From positions 1-23,349 of the forward strand of contig UWSO01000033.1 of the NCBI GenBank assembly GCA_900538385.1: a stretch of 23,349 nt of DNA, read 5' to 3'. The position numbers were made by a program, and so were the translations under genes. The notes under the pieces are model-generated. The model searched no databases. It was not told the origin of the DNA and saw only the letters and a program-made list of their open reading frames with translations. Every line of letters begins with the position of its first letter. The stretch's first letter is position 1. Positions 1 through 8,433 of this stretch are shown piece by piece. The stretch is from an uncultured Porphyromonas sp. (lineage in GTDB: Bacteria > Bacteroidota > Bacteroidia > Bacteroidales > Porphyromonadaceae).

Positions 1-14
1 GGAGGAAAGAAAAA

Positions 15-132
15 ATTCTTCGGATTTATCGTTTGATTCTTCCGAAGTTTCAGTTGATATCTCCGAAGAGTTTTTCTTTTCTCCCGAGGAAATTTTGATT
101 TCCTCGGGAGCTATTTGGAAAATTCCTCGGAA
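15..132 (+). repeat. Composite intergenic repeat, locus 1 (21-bp units, hairpin box, B box)
   Basis: Three head-to-tail 21-bp units lie at 15-35, 36-56 and 57-77. The middle one begins ATTCTTCCGAAGT; the other two are degenerate. They are followed by a near-ideal stem-loop at 81-110 (13-bp perfect arms, CTCCCGAGGAAAT and its complement, loop TTTG). A third conserved box, TATTTGGAAAATTCCTCGG, covers about 112-130. The same three modules recur at 10486-10668 and, on the other strand, at 20391-20505. All three loci are intergenic. This copy is about 350 bp upstream of the phospho-sugar mutase gene and may continue beyond the left window edge. Its function is unknown. Confidence 0.85.
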
Positions 133-305
133 GAAATCCGAATCATCAGAAAGGTTGGCGTAATCAGGAAGGATTTGTAGCCACTGTGTAGCGATACTTG
201 GACAGTATATCCTAGTTATCGTCATGTATAGCTCCTAGCAAACTAGTTATAATGCGTCAGCCCTGACTCATTCATCGTGGGGACTCTCTGTATCGCTTAT
301 TTTGC
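133..305. other. Intergenic stretch with no recognised feature
   Basis: Between the composite repeat and the -7 box of the phospho-sugar mutase gene I see no ORF with protein-like composition, no tRNA-like cloverleaf and no strong hairpin. A short direct repeat (CTAGTTAT, near 211 and 242) is present but is probably chance. Confidence 0.4.
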
Positions 306-313
306 TAACTTTG
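306..313 (+). promoter_or_regulatory. Putative -7 box (TAACTTTG) upstream of the phospho-sugar mutase gene
   Basis: TAACTTTG matches the Bacteroidota primary-sigma -7 consensus TAnnTTTG and is identical to the box in front of gdhA at 10797. No convincing TTG is found 17-23 nt upstream, so the -33 element is weak. If used, transcription would begin near 320 and leave a 5' leader of about 155 nt. Confidence 0.4.
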
Positions 314-477
314 CTCCTACAGCGAGCGACAAGCTGGCGCACGCCTTTTTTCGGCACTTCTGATGCCATCTTATTGCTCGCCACAGTTTTTCAACGGCCG
401 TTACGAGTAGCACTAAGACTCTGTGCACTCGATACCTGCCAGCATAACTTTCAGAAACTCTAGCAACACAATAAACT

Positions 478-2229
478 ATGGCAACTTTATCACCCGAACT
501 TATACAGCAGGCACAAGAGCGTGCCAAGCAATGGCTCACACCAGCCTTTGACAGTGAGACTCGTCAGCAGGTAGAGGCTCTCCTCGCCGCTGAGGACAAG
601 ACGCCTCTCGTGGAGGCGTTTTATCAAGTACTAGAGTTTGGTACGGGCGGTCTACGAGGCATCATGGGCGCTGGTACCAACCGTATGAATAAATACACCG
701 TTGGCATGGCTACGCAGGGACTAGCAAACTATCTCCTACAATGCTTCGCTGGCGAAGAGATCTCCGTAGCTATCGGCTACGACGGGCGCAACAACAGCCC
801 CTTCTTTGCCCAGACGACGGCCGACGTGCTCACGGCAAACGGCATCAAGGTCTACCTCTACGATGCGCTGCGTCCTACCCCAATGGTCTCCTATGCGATC
901 CGTCAGCTGGGCTGCAAGAGCGGCGTCATGGTGACTGCCTCGCACAACCCCAAGGAGTACAACGGCTACAAGGTCTTCTGGAGCGACGGAGCTCAGATCA
1001 TTGCTCCGCACGACAAGGCTATTGTCAACGAGGTAAAGAGCATCACGGACATTGATCAAGTGAAGTGGCAGGGCAATCCAGCACTCGTCGAGATGATCGG
1101 TGCTGAGATAGACGACCGCTTTATCCACGATGTGTGCGGTCTGTCGCTCTCTCCTGAGTCGGTAGAGCGTCATCGTGATATGGGGATCGTCTATACGCCC
1201 ATTCACGGTACTGGCGTGCGTATCGTACCTCGTGCGCTAGAGGCTTTTGGCTTTAAGAACATCATCCATGTGCCGGAGCAAGATGTGATCGACGGCAACT
1301 TCCCCACAGTCGTCTCGCCAAACCCCGAGGAGCCGGCAGCTATGAAGCTGGCGATAGAGCGTGCCGAGGCTACGGGTGCTGACCTAGTTCTAGCGAGTGA
1401 CCCTGATGGTGACCGCATCGGTGTCGCTGTGCGCAACGAGCAGGGTGAGATGCACCTAATCAATGGCAACCAGATCTGCGCTCTGCTGACCTACTACTCG
1501 ATAGCGCGCCGCAAGGAGCTGGGCGACCTACGTCCCGATGACTTTGTGGTCAAGACGATTGTGACCACGGAGCTGATCCCCGCCATTGCGAACGACTACG
1601 GAGTGGACTATATGGACTGCTACACGGGCTTCAAGTGGATCGCCAACGAGATCCGTGAGCAGGAGGGCAAGCGTCGCTACATAGGTGGTGGTGAGGAAAG
1701 CTACGGCTACCTCTGGGAGACGTTTGTACGAGATAAGAGTTCGGTGTCGGCTTGCGCTATCTTTGCAGAGCTGACGGCGTGGGCTCTGGACAAGGGTTTG
1801 ACCATTGATATGCTTCTTGAGAAGATTTACTACGAGCATGGTTACTTCCTCGAGCAGGGCGTCAGCGTAGTGCGCAAGGGCATCAAGGGCGCTCAGGAGA
1901 TAAGCCAGATGATGGTCGACTACCGCTCTAATCCGGTAAAGGAGCTGGCTGGCAGTCCCGTGGTGAAGATCCTAGACTATCAGTCGCTCGAGGGTAAGTG
2001 CCTAAAGAGTGGAGAAACCTTCCCGATCAAGATGCCTGCGACCAGCAATGTGCTACAGTACCACACGGCCGATGGCACGGTGCTCTCCATACGTCCCTCA
2101 GGCACGGAGCCTAAGATCAAGTACTACATCGGTGTCACCTACAAGCGTGGCTCCGATCCCGCTTGCGATCATCCTGAGCAGCTACTCCGTGATCGCATCA
2201 AGGCGATACGTGATCAGCTAGGCATCTAA
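478..2229 (+). CDS. Phospho-sugar mutase (phosphoglucomutase/phosphomannomutase family)
   Basis: Alpha-D-phosphohexomutase of 583 residues. Such enzymes interconvert the 1- and 6-phosphates of glucose or mannose in the cytoplasm and so link glycolysis with nucleotide-sugar synthesis. Four family signatures are visible in order: the phosphoserine loop TASHNPKEYNGYK (catalytic Ser155), the metal-binding loop DPDGDR (308-313), the sugar-binding loop GGEESYG (404-410), and the phosphate-binding loop RPSGTEPK (539-546). Length and the N-terminal FGTGGLRG motif fit the long, PGM2/PgcA-like branch rather than the shorter ManB/GlmM types. It is followed after 21 nt by a TPR-like gene and then by phosphoglycerate kinase, suggesting one transcript. 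Whether glucose or mannose phosphate is the main substrate cannot be read from the sequence. Confidence 0.93.
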   Translation: MATLSPELIQQAQERAKQWLTPAFDSETRQQVEALLAAEDKTPLVEAFYQVLEFGTGGLRGIMGAGTNRMNKYTVGMATQGLANYLLQCFAGEEISVAIGYDGRNNSPFFAQTTADVLTANGIKVYLYDALRPTPMVSYAIRQLGCKSGVMVTASHNPKEYNGYKVFWSDGAQIIAPHDKAIVNEVKSITDIDQVKWQGNPALVEMIGAEIDDRFIHDVCGLSLSPESVERHRDMGIVYTPIHGTGVRIVPRALEAFGFKNIIHVPEQDVIDGNFPTVVSPNPEEPAAMKLAIERAEATGADLVLASDPDGDRIGVAVRNEQGEMHLINGNQICALLTYYSIARRKELGDLRPDDFVVKTIVTTELIPAIANDYGVDYMDCYTGFKWIANEIREQEGKRRYIGGGEESYGYLWETFVRDKSSVSACAIFAELTAWALDKGLTIDMLLEKIYYEHGYFLEQGVSVVRKGIKGAQEISQMMVDYRSNPVKELAGSPVVKILDYQSLEGKCLKSGETFPIKMPATSNVLQYHTADGTVLSIRPSGTEPKIKYYIGVTYKRGSDPACDHPEQLLRDRIKAIRDQLGI

Positions 2230-2250
2230 GAGCAGGTACACATTATATAT

Positions 2251-4497
2251 ATGGTTACAGACGATATCTACCAGCTCATCTCTGAGCATCAGATCGCCTC
2301 GGCTGTCAAGCTACTGGGCGAGCAGATGCAGTCTCATGTGCGTATCCCCGTGGAGCAGCGTGATCGCTACCACTCGGCCAAGCGCATCCTAGAGACGATG
2401 CTACAATACCTAGAGTCTCCAATACAAGACCCAGAGCTGGTGACTAACTACAGCTACCTGCTCCGGACGCTCTACGAGGTGACCGATGCTCTGAGAGATA
2501 CCGAGTGGCTGGCCCAATCGCCTCAGTACGAAAAGCAAGCGAACTACTACTCCCTACTGCTGGACAACGGAGGACTCGCGATGGTTGTCGAGCAACTGAC
2601 ACTTCAGTCCAACCTTGCCACAGTAGACCGTCCACGCTACGACGAACTGGTCAAGCGGCTAACGATGGGACTGCTCTACACACAGGAGTGGAGCGACGAA
2701 GTAGCCTCCGCACTAGACCAGCTCGACGACTACGTACAGCAGACAGCACTCACAGCTGTCACCCTAGCTTTGCTACGCTCGTGGCATTGGGGCAAGCTAT
2801 GCTGGCTCCTCGTTAAGCTGATGAAGACACAAGGCGAACAGACGATGGTGCGCATTCGTGCCGTCGTTGGGGTCCTTCTCGTCGGTGAACTATACAATAA
2901 CCGTCTAGCACTCTATGAGGATCAGCTTCCCTACAAACTCCAGCAGATCGGCGAGGCGATCACCCTCGAGGAGTACGACATGATCTGGAGCCACCGCCTG
3001 CGCATGAAGTACACGCCACAGGTAGTGGAGTATGTGCAGAAGCTCTTCGGACGCTTCAACAGTCCCGAGTTTCAGCAACGCTTTCAGGAGATCCTCTCTT
3101 CAACGGGTGAAAGTGAGGGCCCAGCCACCTTCGAGAGTGTCTTCGGTGATGATGAGGAGCTAATGCCTCTCGTGGACGATGTACAGGAGGGATACGAAGC
3201 GCTGAAGCGTCTCGTAGCACGAGGCTTCGATGTGAACGCCTTTGCGACACGGTCTCTCTTGCAGGGTCCTTTCTTTGATGATGAGGCGCACTGGCTCATT
3301 CCGTTTGACCTGCAGCACAGTTCCCTAGCAGCCGTGATGGCTCAGTTTAGCAATGAGTACCAGCTCGGTGAGGATCAGATCATGACGCTCCTGCGGGAGT
3401 CCATCTTCCAGCAGGTAGACATAGACTTCTACGGCTCCATCTTTAGGATTAGCCAGTTGCCTGGTCAGGTGCTACAGGGCATCTCGCAGGGTGTCCTAGC
3501 TATGGAGAATGTAATCAATCGTACTCCTTATATACGACCACAGGAACGACAACTGCTAGAAGCGGACGACTATACGAAAGCGCTACAAGGCTACATCTGT
3601 CAGCTGGCACGTATCTACGCCTTCATCGGAGCAAAGGTGGCAGCAGAGACTCCCTTTGAGATACGCTTTGGCAAGCTCAATCCCTTTGCCCAGAAGCAGA
3701 CGGAGGAGCTATACGACAAGCATCTCGACTTACTTCGCGCCTATTGCGTTCAGACGAAGGAGTATGCTGGCGAGCAGGCTGCCATACAGTTTCAGATCAT
3801 GCGCACCACAGAGCCAGAGGCTCGCGCTCAGCTCATGCATCGCTTAGCGCAGACCTACTATGAGGAGCAGAAGTACATGCAGGCTTACTTCGTCATGCAG
3901 CAGATACCTCCGCATCTCCTCGCAGGCGAGACCAGTCCACTCTTTATCGCGCAGATACTCTACCGCATGGAGCAGGTAGGACTTGCGATCACGCTAATGG
4001 AGAAAGTGCGCCAGCAGTCTGAGCCCGAGAAGCCCTCACTTGCTGTCTTGCGGCGACTCGGGACCCTCTATATGAAGGTACGTCTTTACGACAAGGCACT
4101 CCCGCTGCTGCTACAGTGTGAGTTTGAAGACGAGCATCCCGACACGCTCTATCCGCTCATCGCTTGGTGCCTGATGATGACACAGCGATGGGATGAGGCT
4201 AAAGCTTATGTTAGTCGCCCCGTCACTTCGTATGATCAGCTGGACAAAGACTCTCTCGAGCTTGAATATAAAGGATTCGCTCCCCTACTGCCCGCTCTCT
4301 TGACGCTTATCGGCGGTGATCTACAGGGTACGCTACAAGCTCTAGGAAAGCTCCTAGCCACCGCTGACGAGACACAGCAGAAGAGACTCATCTCCGCCTA
4401 TGGGGAGTGCATGTACGATCTGCAGCAGCTAGGCGTGCCAAGGCATCTGCTGGAGCTAATACAGACTTGGCTCCATCAGCGGATAAATACTTTCTAA
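2251..4497 (+). CDS. Large cytoplasmic TPR-like protein of unknown function
   Basis: A 748-residue, Leu/Gln/Tyr-rich, apparently all-helical protein with no signal peptide, no membrane segment and no catalytic motif that I recognise. The C-terminal third looks like degenerate tetratricopeptide repeats. Helix pairs such as LAQTYYEEQKYMQAYFVM (about 530-550), LGTLYMKVRLYDKALPLL (about 600-620) and LIAWCLMMTQRWDEAKAY (about 635-655) show the small-residue/Tyr/Ala spacing of TPR motifs. The N-terminal two thirds are helical but unassigned. It sits 21 nt after the phospho-sugar mutase and 35 nt before pgk, all on one strand, so it is probably co-transcribed. TPR proteins usually act as protein-protein scaffolds; any link to sugar metabolism here is only by position. 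Confidence 0.8.
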   Translation: MVTDDIYQLISEHQIASAVKLLGEQMQSHVRIPVEQRDRYHSAKRILETMLQYLESPIQDPELVTNYSYLLRTLYEVTDALRDTEWLAQSPQYEKQANYYSLLLDNGGLAMVVEQLTLQSNLATVDRPRYDELVKRLTMGLLYTQEWSDEVASALDQLDDYVQQTALTAVTLALLRSWHWGKLCWLLVKLMKTQGEQTMVRIRAVVGVLLVGELYNNRLALYEDQLPYKLQQIGEAITLEEYDMIWSHRLRMKYTPQVVEYVQKLFGRFNSPEFQQRFQEILSSTGESEGPATFESVFGDDEELMPLVDDVQEGYEALKRLVARGFDVNAFATRSLLQGPFFDDEAHWLIPFDLQHSSLAAVMAQFSNEYQLGEDQIMTLLRESIFQQVDIDFYGSIFRISQLPGQVLQGISQGVLAMENVINRTPYIRPQERQLLEADDYTKALQGYICQLARIYAFIGAKVAAETPFEIRFGKLNPFAQKQTEELYDKHLDLLRAYCVQTKEYAGEQAAIQFQIMRTTEPEARAQLMHRLAQTYYEEQKYMQAYFVMQQIPPHLLAGETSPLFIAQILYRMEQVGLAITLMEKVRQQSEPEKPSLAVLRRLGTLYMKVRLYDKALPLLLQCEFEDEHPDTLYPLIAWCLMMTQRWDEAKAYVSRPVTSYDQLDKDSLELEYKGFAPLLPALLTLIGGDLQGTLQALGKLLATADETQQKRLISAYGECMYDLQQLGVPRHLLELIQTWLHQRINTF

Positions 4498-4532
4498 GTT
4501 CATTCATACAGACCAATTACATACTTCTATTC

Positions 4533-5804
4533 ATGACAAACATTCATCAGTTCGACTTCTCTGGTCTCCGTGCTCTCGTGCGTGTAGACTTCAACGTCCC
4601 CTTTGACGATAAGGGGCATATCACCGACGACACCCGCATGCGTGCAGCCCTGCCTACGTTACGCAAGATCCTATCCGACGGTGGCAGCGTGATCATCGCC
4701 ACCCACCTCGGTCGCCCCAAGGGTCGTGATCCCAAGCTCTCTACTGCGCTCATCGTACCGCACCTCAAGGAACTTACCCACGTACCCGTCATCCACTGCC
4801 CTGTGAGCTGTGGTGCTCAGGCAAAAGAGATGGCACAAGCGCTTCAGCCGGGCGAGATACTCGTATTGGAAAACGTACGCTTCGAGGAGGAAGAGCAAGG
4901 CAAGCTAAACAACCCTGACCAATACACCAACGAAGAGGACCTCAAAGCTGCTAAGGCAGATCTCAAGGAGCGTCAGAAGGCTTACGCCAAGGAGATGGCT
5001 ACACTAGCTGATGTCTACGTCAACGATGCTTTTGGCGCTGCGCACCGAGCACACGCCACGACGGCTCTCATTGCTCAGTACTTTGCCGCAGACAAGAAGA
5101 TGTTTGGCATGCTGATGCTACAAGAGGTAGAGGCTGTGCAGCGTGTCTTACATGGTGCTAAGCACCCCTTTACCGCTATCTTAGGAGGCTCTAAGGTCTC
5201 CTCGAAGATCGACATCATCCTCAATCTGATGGACAAGGTGGACAACCTCATCATTGGAGGCGGTATGGCCTACACCTTTGTCAAGGCGCAGGGCGGCGAG
5301 ATAGGTCACTCCCTCTGTGAGGAAGACAAGATCGAGGTGGCACGAGATATCATGGAGCGTGCTAAAGCTAAAGGCGTGCGACTCCTTCTACCCGTAGATA
5401 CGGTCGCCACGTGCGACTTTGCCAACGATGCGCCTGCCGAGACCTACCCGACCAATCAGATCCCTGCCGACCGCATGGGTATGGACATAGGCGCTCAGGC
5501 TTGTGCCGACTACCGTGAGGTCATCCTGACTAGCAAGACGATCCTGTGGAATGGACCTGCGGGAGTCTTTGAGTTTGACAACTTCGCTCGTGGCTCCGAG
5601 GCTATCGCTCAGGCAGTCGCTGAGGCGACACGACAAGGTGCCTATTCGCTCGTCGGTGGCGGGGACAGTGTCGCCTGCATCAACAAGCTCGGTCTAGGCG
5701 ACGAAGTATCTTACGTATCTACCGGTGGTGGTGCGCTCCTAGAGGCTATCGAGGGGAAAGCTCTTCCAGGTATCGTAGCCATCGACCCCAACTATGGCAA
5801 GTAG
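4533..5804 (+). CDS. pgk: Phosphoglycerate kinase
   Basis: Glycolytic enzyme of 423 residues that transfers phosphate between 1,3-bisphosphoglycerate and ADP. The frame is open further upstream, but the start at 4533 is chosen because homology begins there (FSGLRALVRVDFNVP, residues 9-23) and because an earlier start would run into the preceding gene. Visible signatures are RVDFNVP (17-23), HLGRPKG (58-64), VNDAFGAAHRAH (about 163-174), LGGSKVSSK, WNGPAGVFE and the nucleotide-binding GGGDSV (375-380). A charged insert rich in Lys, Glu and Gln (about 122-150) separates the LENVRF motif from VNDAF; it is longer than in E. coli Pgk and I believe is usual in Bacteroidota. The stop codon overlaps the possible start of the next gene by 11 nt. 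Confidence 0.97.
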   Translation: MTNIHQFDFSGLRALVRVDFNVPFDDKGHITDDTRMRAALPTLRKILSDGGSVIIATHLGRPKGRDPKLSTALIVPHLKELTHVPVIHCPVSCGAQAKEMAQALQPGEILVLENVRFEEEEQGKLNNPDQYTNEEDLKAAKADLKERQKAYAKEMATLADVYVNDAFGAAHRAHATTALIAQYFAADKKMFGMLMLQEVEAVQRVLHGAKHPFTAILGGSKVSSKIDIILNLMDKVDNLIIGGGMAYTFVKAQGGEIGHSLCEEDKIEVARDIMERAKAKGVRLLLPVDTVATCDFANDAPAETYPTNQIPADRMGMDIGAQACADYREVILTSKTILWNGPAGVFEFDNFARGSEAIAQAVAEATRQGAYSLVGGGDSVACINKLGLGDEVSYVSTGGGALLEAIEGKALPGIVAIDPNYGK

Positions 5805-6390
5805 TTCTGAGGGGAGCTCCTCCGCTACCCCACTCGTCTCGCTCGTTCGTATGACGCGGTGTGACCTCTGCAATGAGACGCACCAGAGCCATCTGCCTAC
5901 GCTCAGACAGCTCTACGAGGAGGCCTTTCCCCGTAGTGAGCGTCGCCCTTGGAGTGACCTAGAGCAGCTCATCGGGGAGCAGGGCGCTTACCACTTCTTC
6001 CTCTTAGAGCATCCCGAGCTAGGAGTCGTGGGCTTCGTCACGCTGTGGCACTTCGACGACTTCTACTACGGAGAGCACTTTGCCATCCTGCCGCAGCTAC
6101 GCAACCATCGTCTGGGCGAGCAAACACTGCACACGGTCAAGAAGTACATTGGGCGTGAGCCCCTTTACTTCGAGGTAGAGCCCGAGACGCTCTCCGAAAT
6201 AGCTGGGCGACGCATCAACTACTACGAGCGCAACGGCTTCCACGTCGTCAAGCGGGACTACCTGCAGCCCCCGTATCACCTTGAGGAGCAGGGCGTACCG
6301 CTCTACATCATGTCGTCCGAGCAAGGCGAGAGAGACTTCATCGAGCGGGTCTGCCAGACACTCGTCGATCGAGTCTACCCGCACTTCTAG
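5794..6390 (+). CDS. GNAT-family N-acetyltransferase
   Basis: Small cytoplasmic acyltransferase of the Gcn5-related family, 198 residues from this start. The fold is suggested by LYEEAFPRSERRPW (40-53), a central beta hairpin (GVVGFVTLWHF), the acetyl-CoA loop region FAILPQLRNHRLGEQTL (96-112), and the C-terminal NYYERNGFHVV (142-152) typical of the last strand-helix unit. The acceptor substrate cannot be predicted. The first ATG overlaps the pgk stop by 11 nt and gives a Ser-rich, unconserved-looking first 19 residues. An ATG at 5851, giving 179 residues that start MTRCDLC, is an equally credible start. No Shine-Dalgarno sequence decides between them. It is the last gene of the plus-strand block before the terminator at 6420. 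Confidence 0.85.
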   Translation: MASSSEGSSSATPLVSLVRMTRCDLCNETHQSHLPTLRQLYEEAFPRSERRPWSDLEQLIGEQGAYHFFLLEHPELGVVGFVTLWHFDDFYYGEHFAILPQLRNHRLGEQTLHTVKKYIGREPLYFEVEPETLSEIAGRRINYYERNGFHVVKRDYLQPPYHLEEQGVPLYIMSSEQGERDFIERVCQTLVDRVYPHF

Positions 6391-6419
6391 AGCAACCCCT
6401 CACCTCCCCCCATCAACGC

Positions 6420-6459
6420 AAGAGGAGACGGCCACACAAGTTGGTCGTCTCCTCTTTTC
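6420..6459 (+). terminator. Rho-independent terminator after the GNAT gene
   Basis: Perfect 11-bp stem (AAGAGGAGACG at 6420-6430 with CGTCTCCTCTT at 6446-6456), extended by three further pairs, one of them a G-U wobble. The loop is 9 nt and is followed by TTCT. It lies 30 bp after the acetyltransferase stop and probably ends the 478-6390 transcript. The A-rich 5' side is weak as a U-tract for the opposite strand, so bidirectional use is uncertain. Confidence 0.8.
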
Positions 6460-6476
6460 TTGTCTCTTTGATACCC

Positions 6477-6596
6477 AGTTCCTCCGATGGAACCGAAGAG
6501 TTCCACCCTTGGAACCGAAAAGTTCCTGCCCTGGAACTAAGTAGTTCCTCCCTTGGAACTAAAAAGTTCCAAGAGGGGAACTGTTTTTGGAACTCG
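6477..6596. repeat. Array of five 22-bp palindromic tandem repeats
   Basis: Five contiguous 22-bp units lie at 6477-6498, 6499-6520, 6521-6542, 6543-6564 and 6565-6586, followed by a partial sixth (TTGGAACT). Each unit is A-GTTCC-N6-GGAAC-N5, a 5-bp inverted repeat with a 6-nt centre. The palindromic arms are invariant while the centres and linkers vary. The array occupies the convergent junction between the acetyltransferase gene and the ABC transporter operon. It is distinct in sequence from the 21-bp repeat family elsewhere in the window. Confidence 0.9.
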
Positions 6597-6699
6597 TATG
6601 TACTACACAACCAGCACGATACAAAGAGATTCCAAATCCGCCCCACAGCTTTAGCCAAAGGGGGACGCAGTACGAGCTACAGGGCTAAGTTGCCTTCGC

Positions 6700-8430
6700 C
6701 TAGCTCTCTACTCGCTGCAGGTCACAAGCGGTGCGGTAGTAGCCCGGCACGTCGTACAGTTCGTCAGGCGTTCCAGAGGCAGCGACCGTCCCCCCAGAGA
6801 GTACTACGATGCGGTTCGCATTGCGTATCGTGCGCATACGGTGGGCAATGATTATCACCGTCTTATCCGTCGTAAGCTGTGAGAGAGCCCGCTGTATCTG
6901 CGTCTCACTCTCCGCGTCTTGACTTGCAGTCGCCTCATCGAGGATGATGATCGGAGCATTCTTGAGGATAGCTCGAGCTATCGATATGCGCTGACGCTCA
7001 CCTCCAGAGAGGCGACTGCCATTCTCCCCTATCTGCGTTTGATACCCCTCGGGCAACCGCGCTACAAAGTCGTCACACTGCGCCAGCCGAGCAGCCTCAA
7101 GGACCTCGGCATCTGTCGCCTCTTTGCGTCCGATGCGAATGTTTTCCATCACCGTATTATTAAAGAGTACCACATCTTGAAAGACGATGGCGTAGTACTT
7201 GAGAAGTGTCTCTGGATCGACTGCTGTTAAGTCTTCGCCTCCGAGCGATACGACCCCACTCTGACAGTCCCAGAAGCGGGAGGCTAGTCGTGCACAGGTA
7301 CTCTTGCCCCCACCGCTCGGACCGACGAGAGCCGTCACCTCGCCCTGCTTGGCGGTAAAGAAGACCTGATTCAGCACCTGCGCACCCTCATTGTAGGAAA
7401 AGGATACATCCTCAAACGTTAGGTCGAAGCTCTTAGGCGCAAAGTCCGTCCGTCCCTCCTGTGTCGGCATATTGTAGATCTCATTCATACGATCTATCCG
7501 CACAGAGGCAAAGAGCGTTACGAGTGCATTCGTCATCAGCATAGTCAGCGGTGTATAGACCGACACAGAGATCAGCAGGAAGAAGAGGAGGATGCCGAGC
7601 GACACCTCTCCCACTAGGTAAAGGTGGCTCCCCACGATGACCAGCGTCGGTATCGCTAGCTGTAGCAAAGAGCGTAGTCCATTGACCATGACGAAGCTAG
7701 CCAACTCGGAGTTAAAGCAGGTACGTTCATAACTAGCCAAGACGGCATCCAGCTCTGTCATATAGAGCGTTTCGCCACCGTATGCCTTGATCGTCTGATG
7801 TAGCTGTAGGCCCTCTTCGACCTTTTCGCTCACAGAGAGCTGCGACTTGGAGAGCTTGACGAAGGAGCGCTTTTGCGAAGCCAGACATCCCCATAGGATC
7901 AGGAGCGACACGGGCGCTGCCCAAAAGAGTGCCAAGGCTAACCGCCAATCTAAGAAGGCTAATCCACATCCCGCCAAGAGGAGGACGATAAAGGAAGCTA
8001 CCATCTGTGGCAGAGTATGCGAATATGCGTTTTCAAGAAATGAGACATCAGACATCACACGACTTGTCAGATCACTCGCATCGTGACGGTCGAAGAAGGA
8101 GAGCGGTAGTCGTCTCATCTTCTCCGCTAGTCGTATGCGCATAGTAGCACTCTCGCTGTAGACGGCTAGGAAAGTGCTGTCGTACTGTCTGCGAGTGATG
8201 ACATACATACCTATTATAGATAAGAGTGCAATCCCTACCAGTGCCCAGAGGGTGAGGCCTCTGCTCTCGCCAAATAGCTCCATCATTAGGAGGTAAACGA
8301 GCATCACGGGGAGCATGAAGGAGAGGTTTTGCACACCAGTCCAGAGACAAGCCGAGAGGAAGTTGTGCGCTCCTCTAGGCGAGAGCGCCATCTTGCGCTC
8401 CATCCAGTTGATTAGATTTAGATGCTTCAT
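6700..8430 (-). CDS. ABC exporter half-transporter (permease-ATPase fusion), second gene of pair
   Basis: A 576-residue type IV (ABC-exporter fold) half-transporter in the cytoplasmic membrane. The N-terminal transmembrane domain (about 25-310) has long hydrophobic segments near 36-54, 62-78, 143-180 and 255-300. The C-terminal nucleotide-binding domain is complete: Walker A GPSGGGKST (370-378), Q-loop Gln418, signature LSGGERQ (474-480), Walker B IIILDEA (494-500) with catalytic Glu499, and switch His530. The D-loop reads SQD instead of the usual ALD. It begins 3 nt after the stop of the upstream half-transporter, so the two are almost certainly co-expressed and form a heterodimer. The paired organisation resembles YbtPQ/IrtAB-type systems, but the cargo cannot be predicted. 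Confidence 0.9.
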   Translation of the reverse strand: MKHLNLINWMERKMALSPRGAHNFLSACLWTGVQNLSFMLPVMLVYLLMMELFGESRGLTLWALVGIALLSIIGMYVITRRQYDSTFLAVYSESATMRIRLAEKMRRLPLSFFDRHDASDLTSRVMSDVSFLENAYSHTLPQMVASFIVLLLAGCGLAFLDWRLALALFWAAPVSLLILWGCLASQKRSFVKLSKSQLSVSEKVEEGLQLHQTIKAYGGETLYMTELDAVLASYERTCFNSELASFVMVNGLRSLLQLAIPTLVIVGSHLYLVGEVSLGILLFFLLISVSVYTPLTMLMTNALVTLFASVRIDRMNEIYNMPTQEGRTDFAPKSFDLTFEDVSFSYNEGAQVLNQVFFTAKQGEVTALVGPSGGGKSTCARLASRFWDCQSGVVSLGGEDLTAVDPETLLKYYAIVFQDVVLFNNTVMENIRIGRKEATDAEVLEAARLAQCDDFVARLPEGYQTQIGENGSRLSGGERQRISIARAILKNAPIIILDEATASQDAESETQIQRALSQLTTDKTVIIIAHRMRTIRNANRIVVLSGGTVAASGTPDELYDVPGYYRTACDLQRVES

Positions 8431-8433
8431 AGC

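Noticed and set aside
15..77. CRISPR-like short direct repeats (also at 10523-10585 and 20405-20467)
   Set aside because: Units are contiguous 21-mers with no unique spacers between them and no cas genes are nearby, so these are tandem repeats, not a CRISPR array.
332..351. GC stem plus T6 run in the phospho-sugar mutase leader as a terminator or attenuator
   Set aside because: The stem is only 3-4 bp with a very short loop; too weak to support a call.
4407..4532. Longer N-terminus for phosphoglycerate kinase (start at 4407)
   Set aside because: It would overlap the TPR gene by about 90 nt out of frame, and family homology starts only after the ATG at 4533.
6441..6851. Plus- and minus-strand ORFs across the 22-bp repeat array
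   Set aside because: They run through the palindromic repeats and into the ABC transporter gene; the encoded peptides are repeat-derived and show no protein-like composition.
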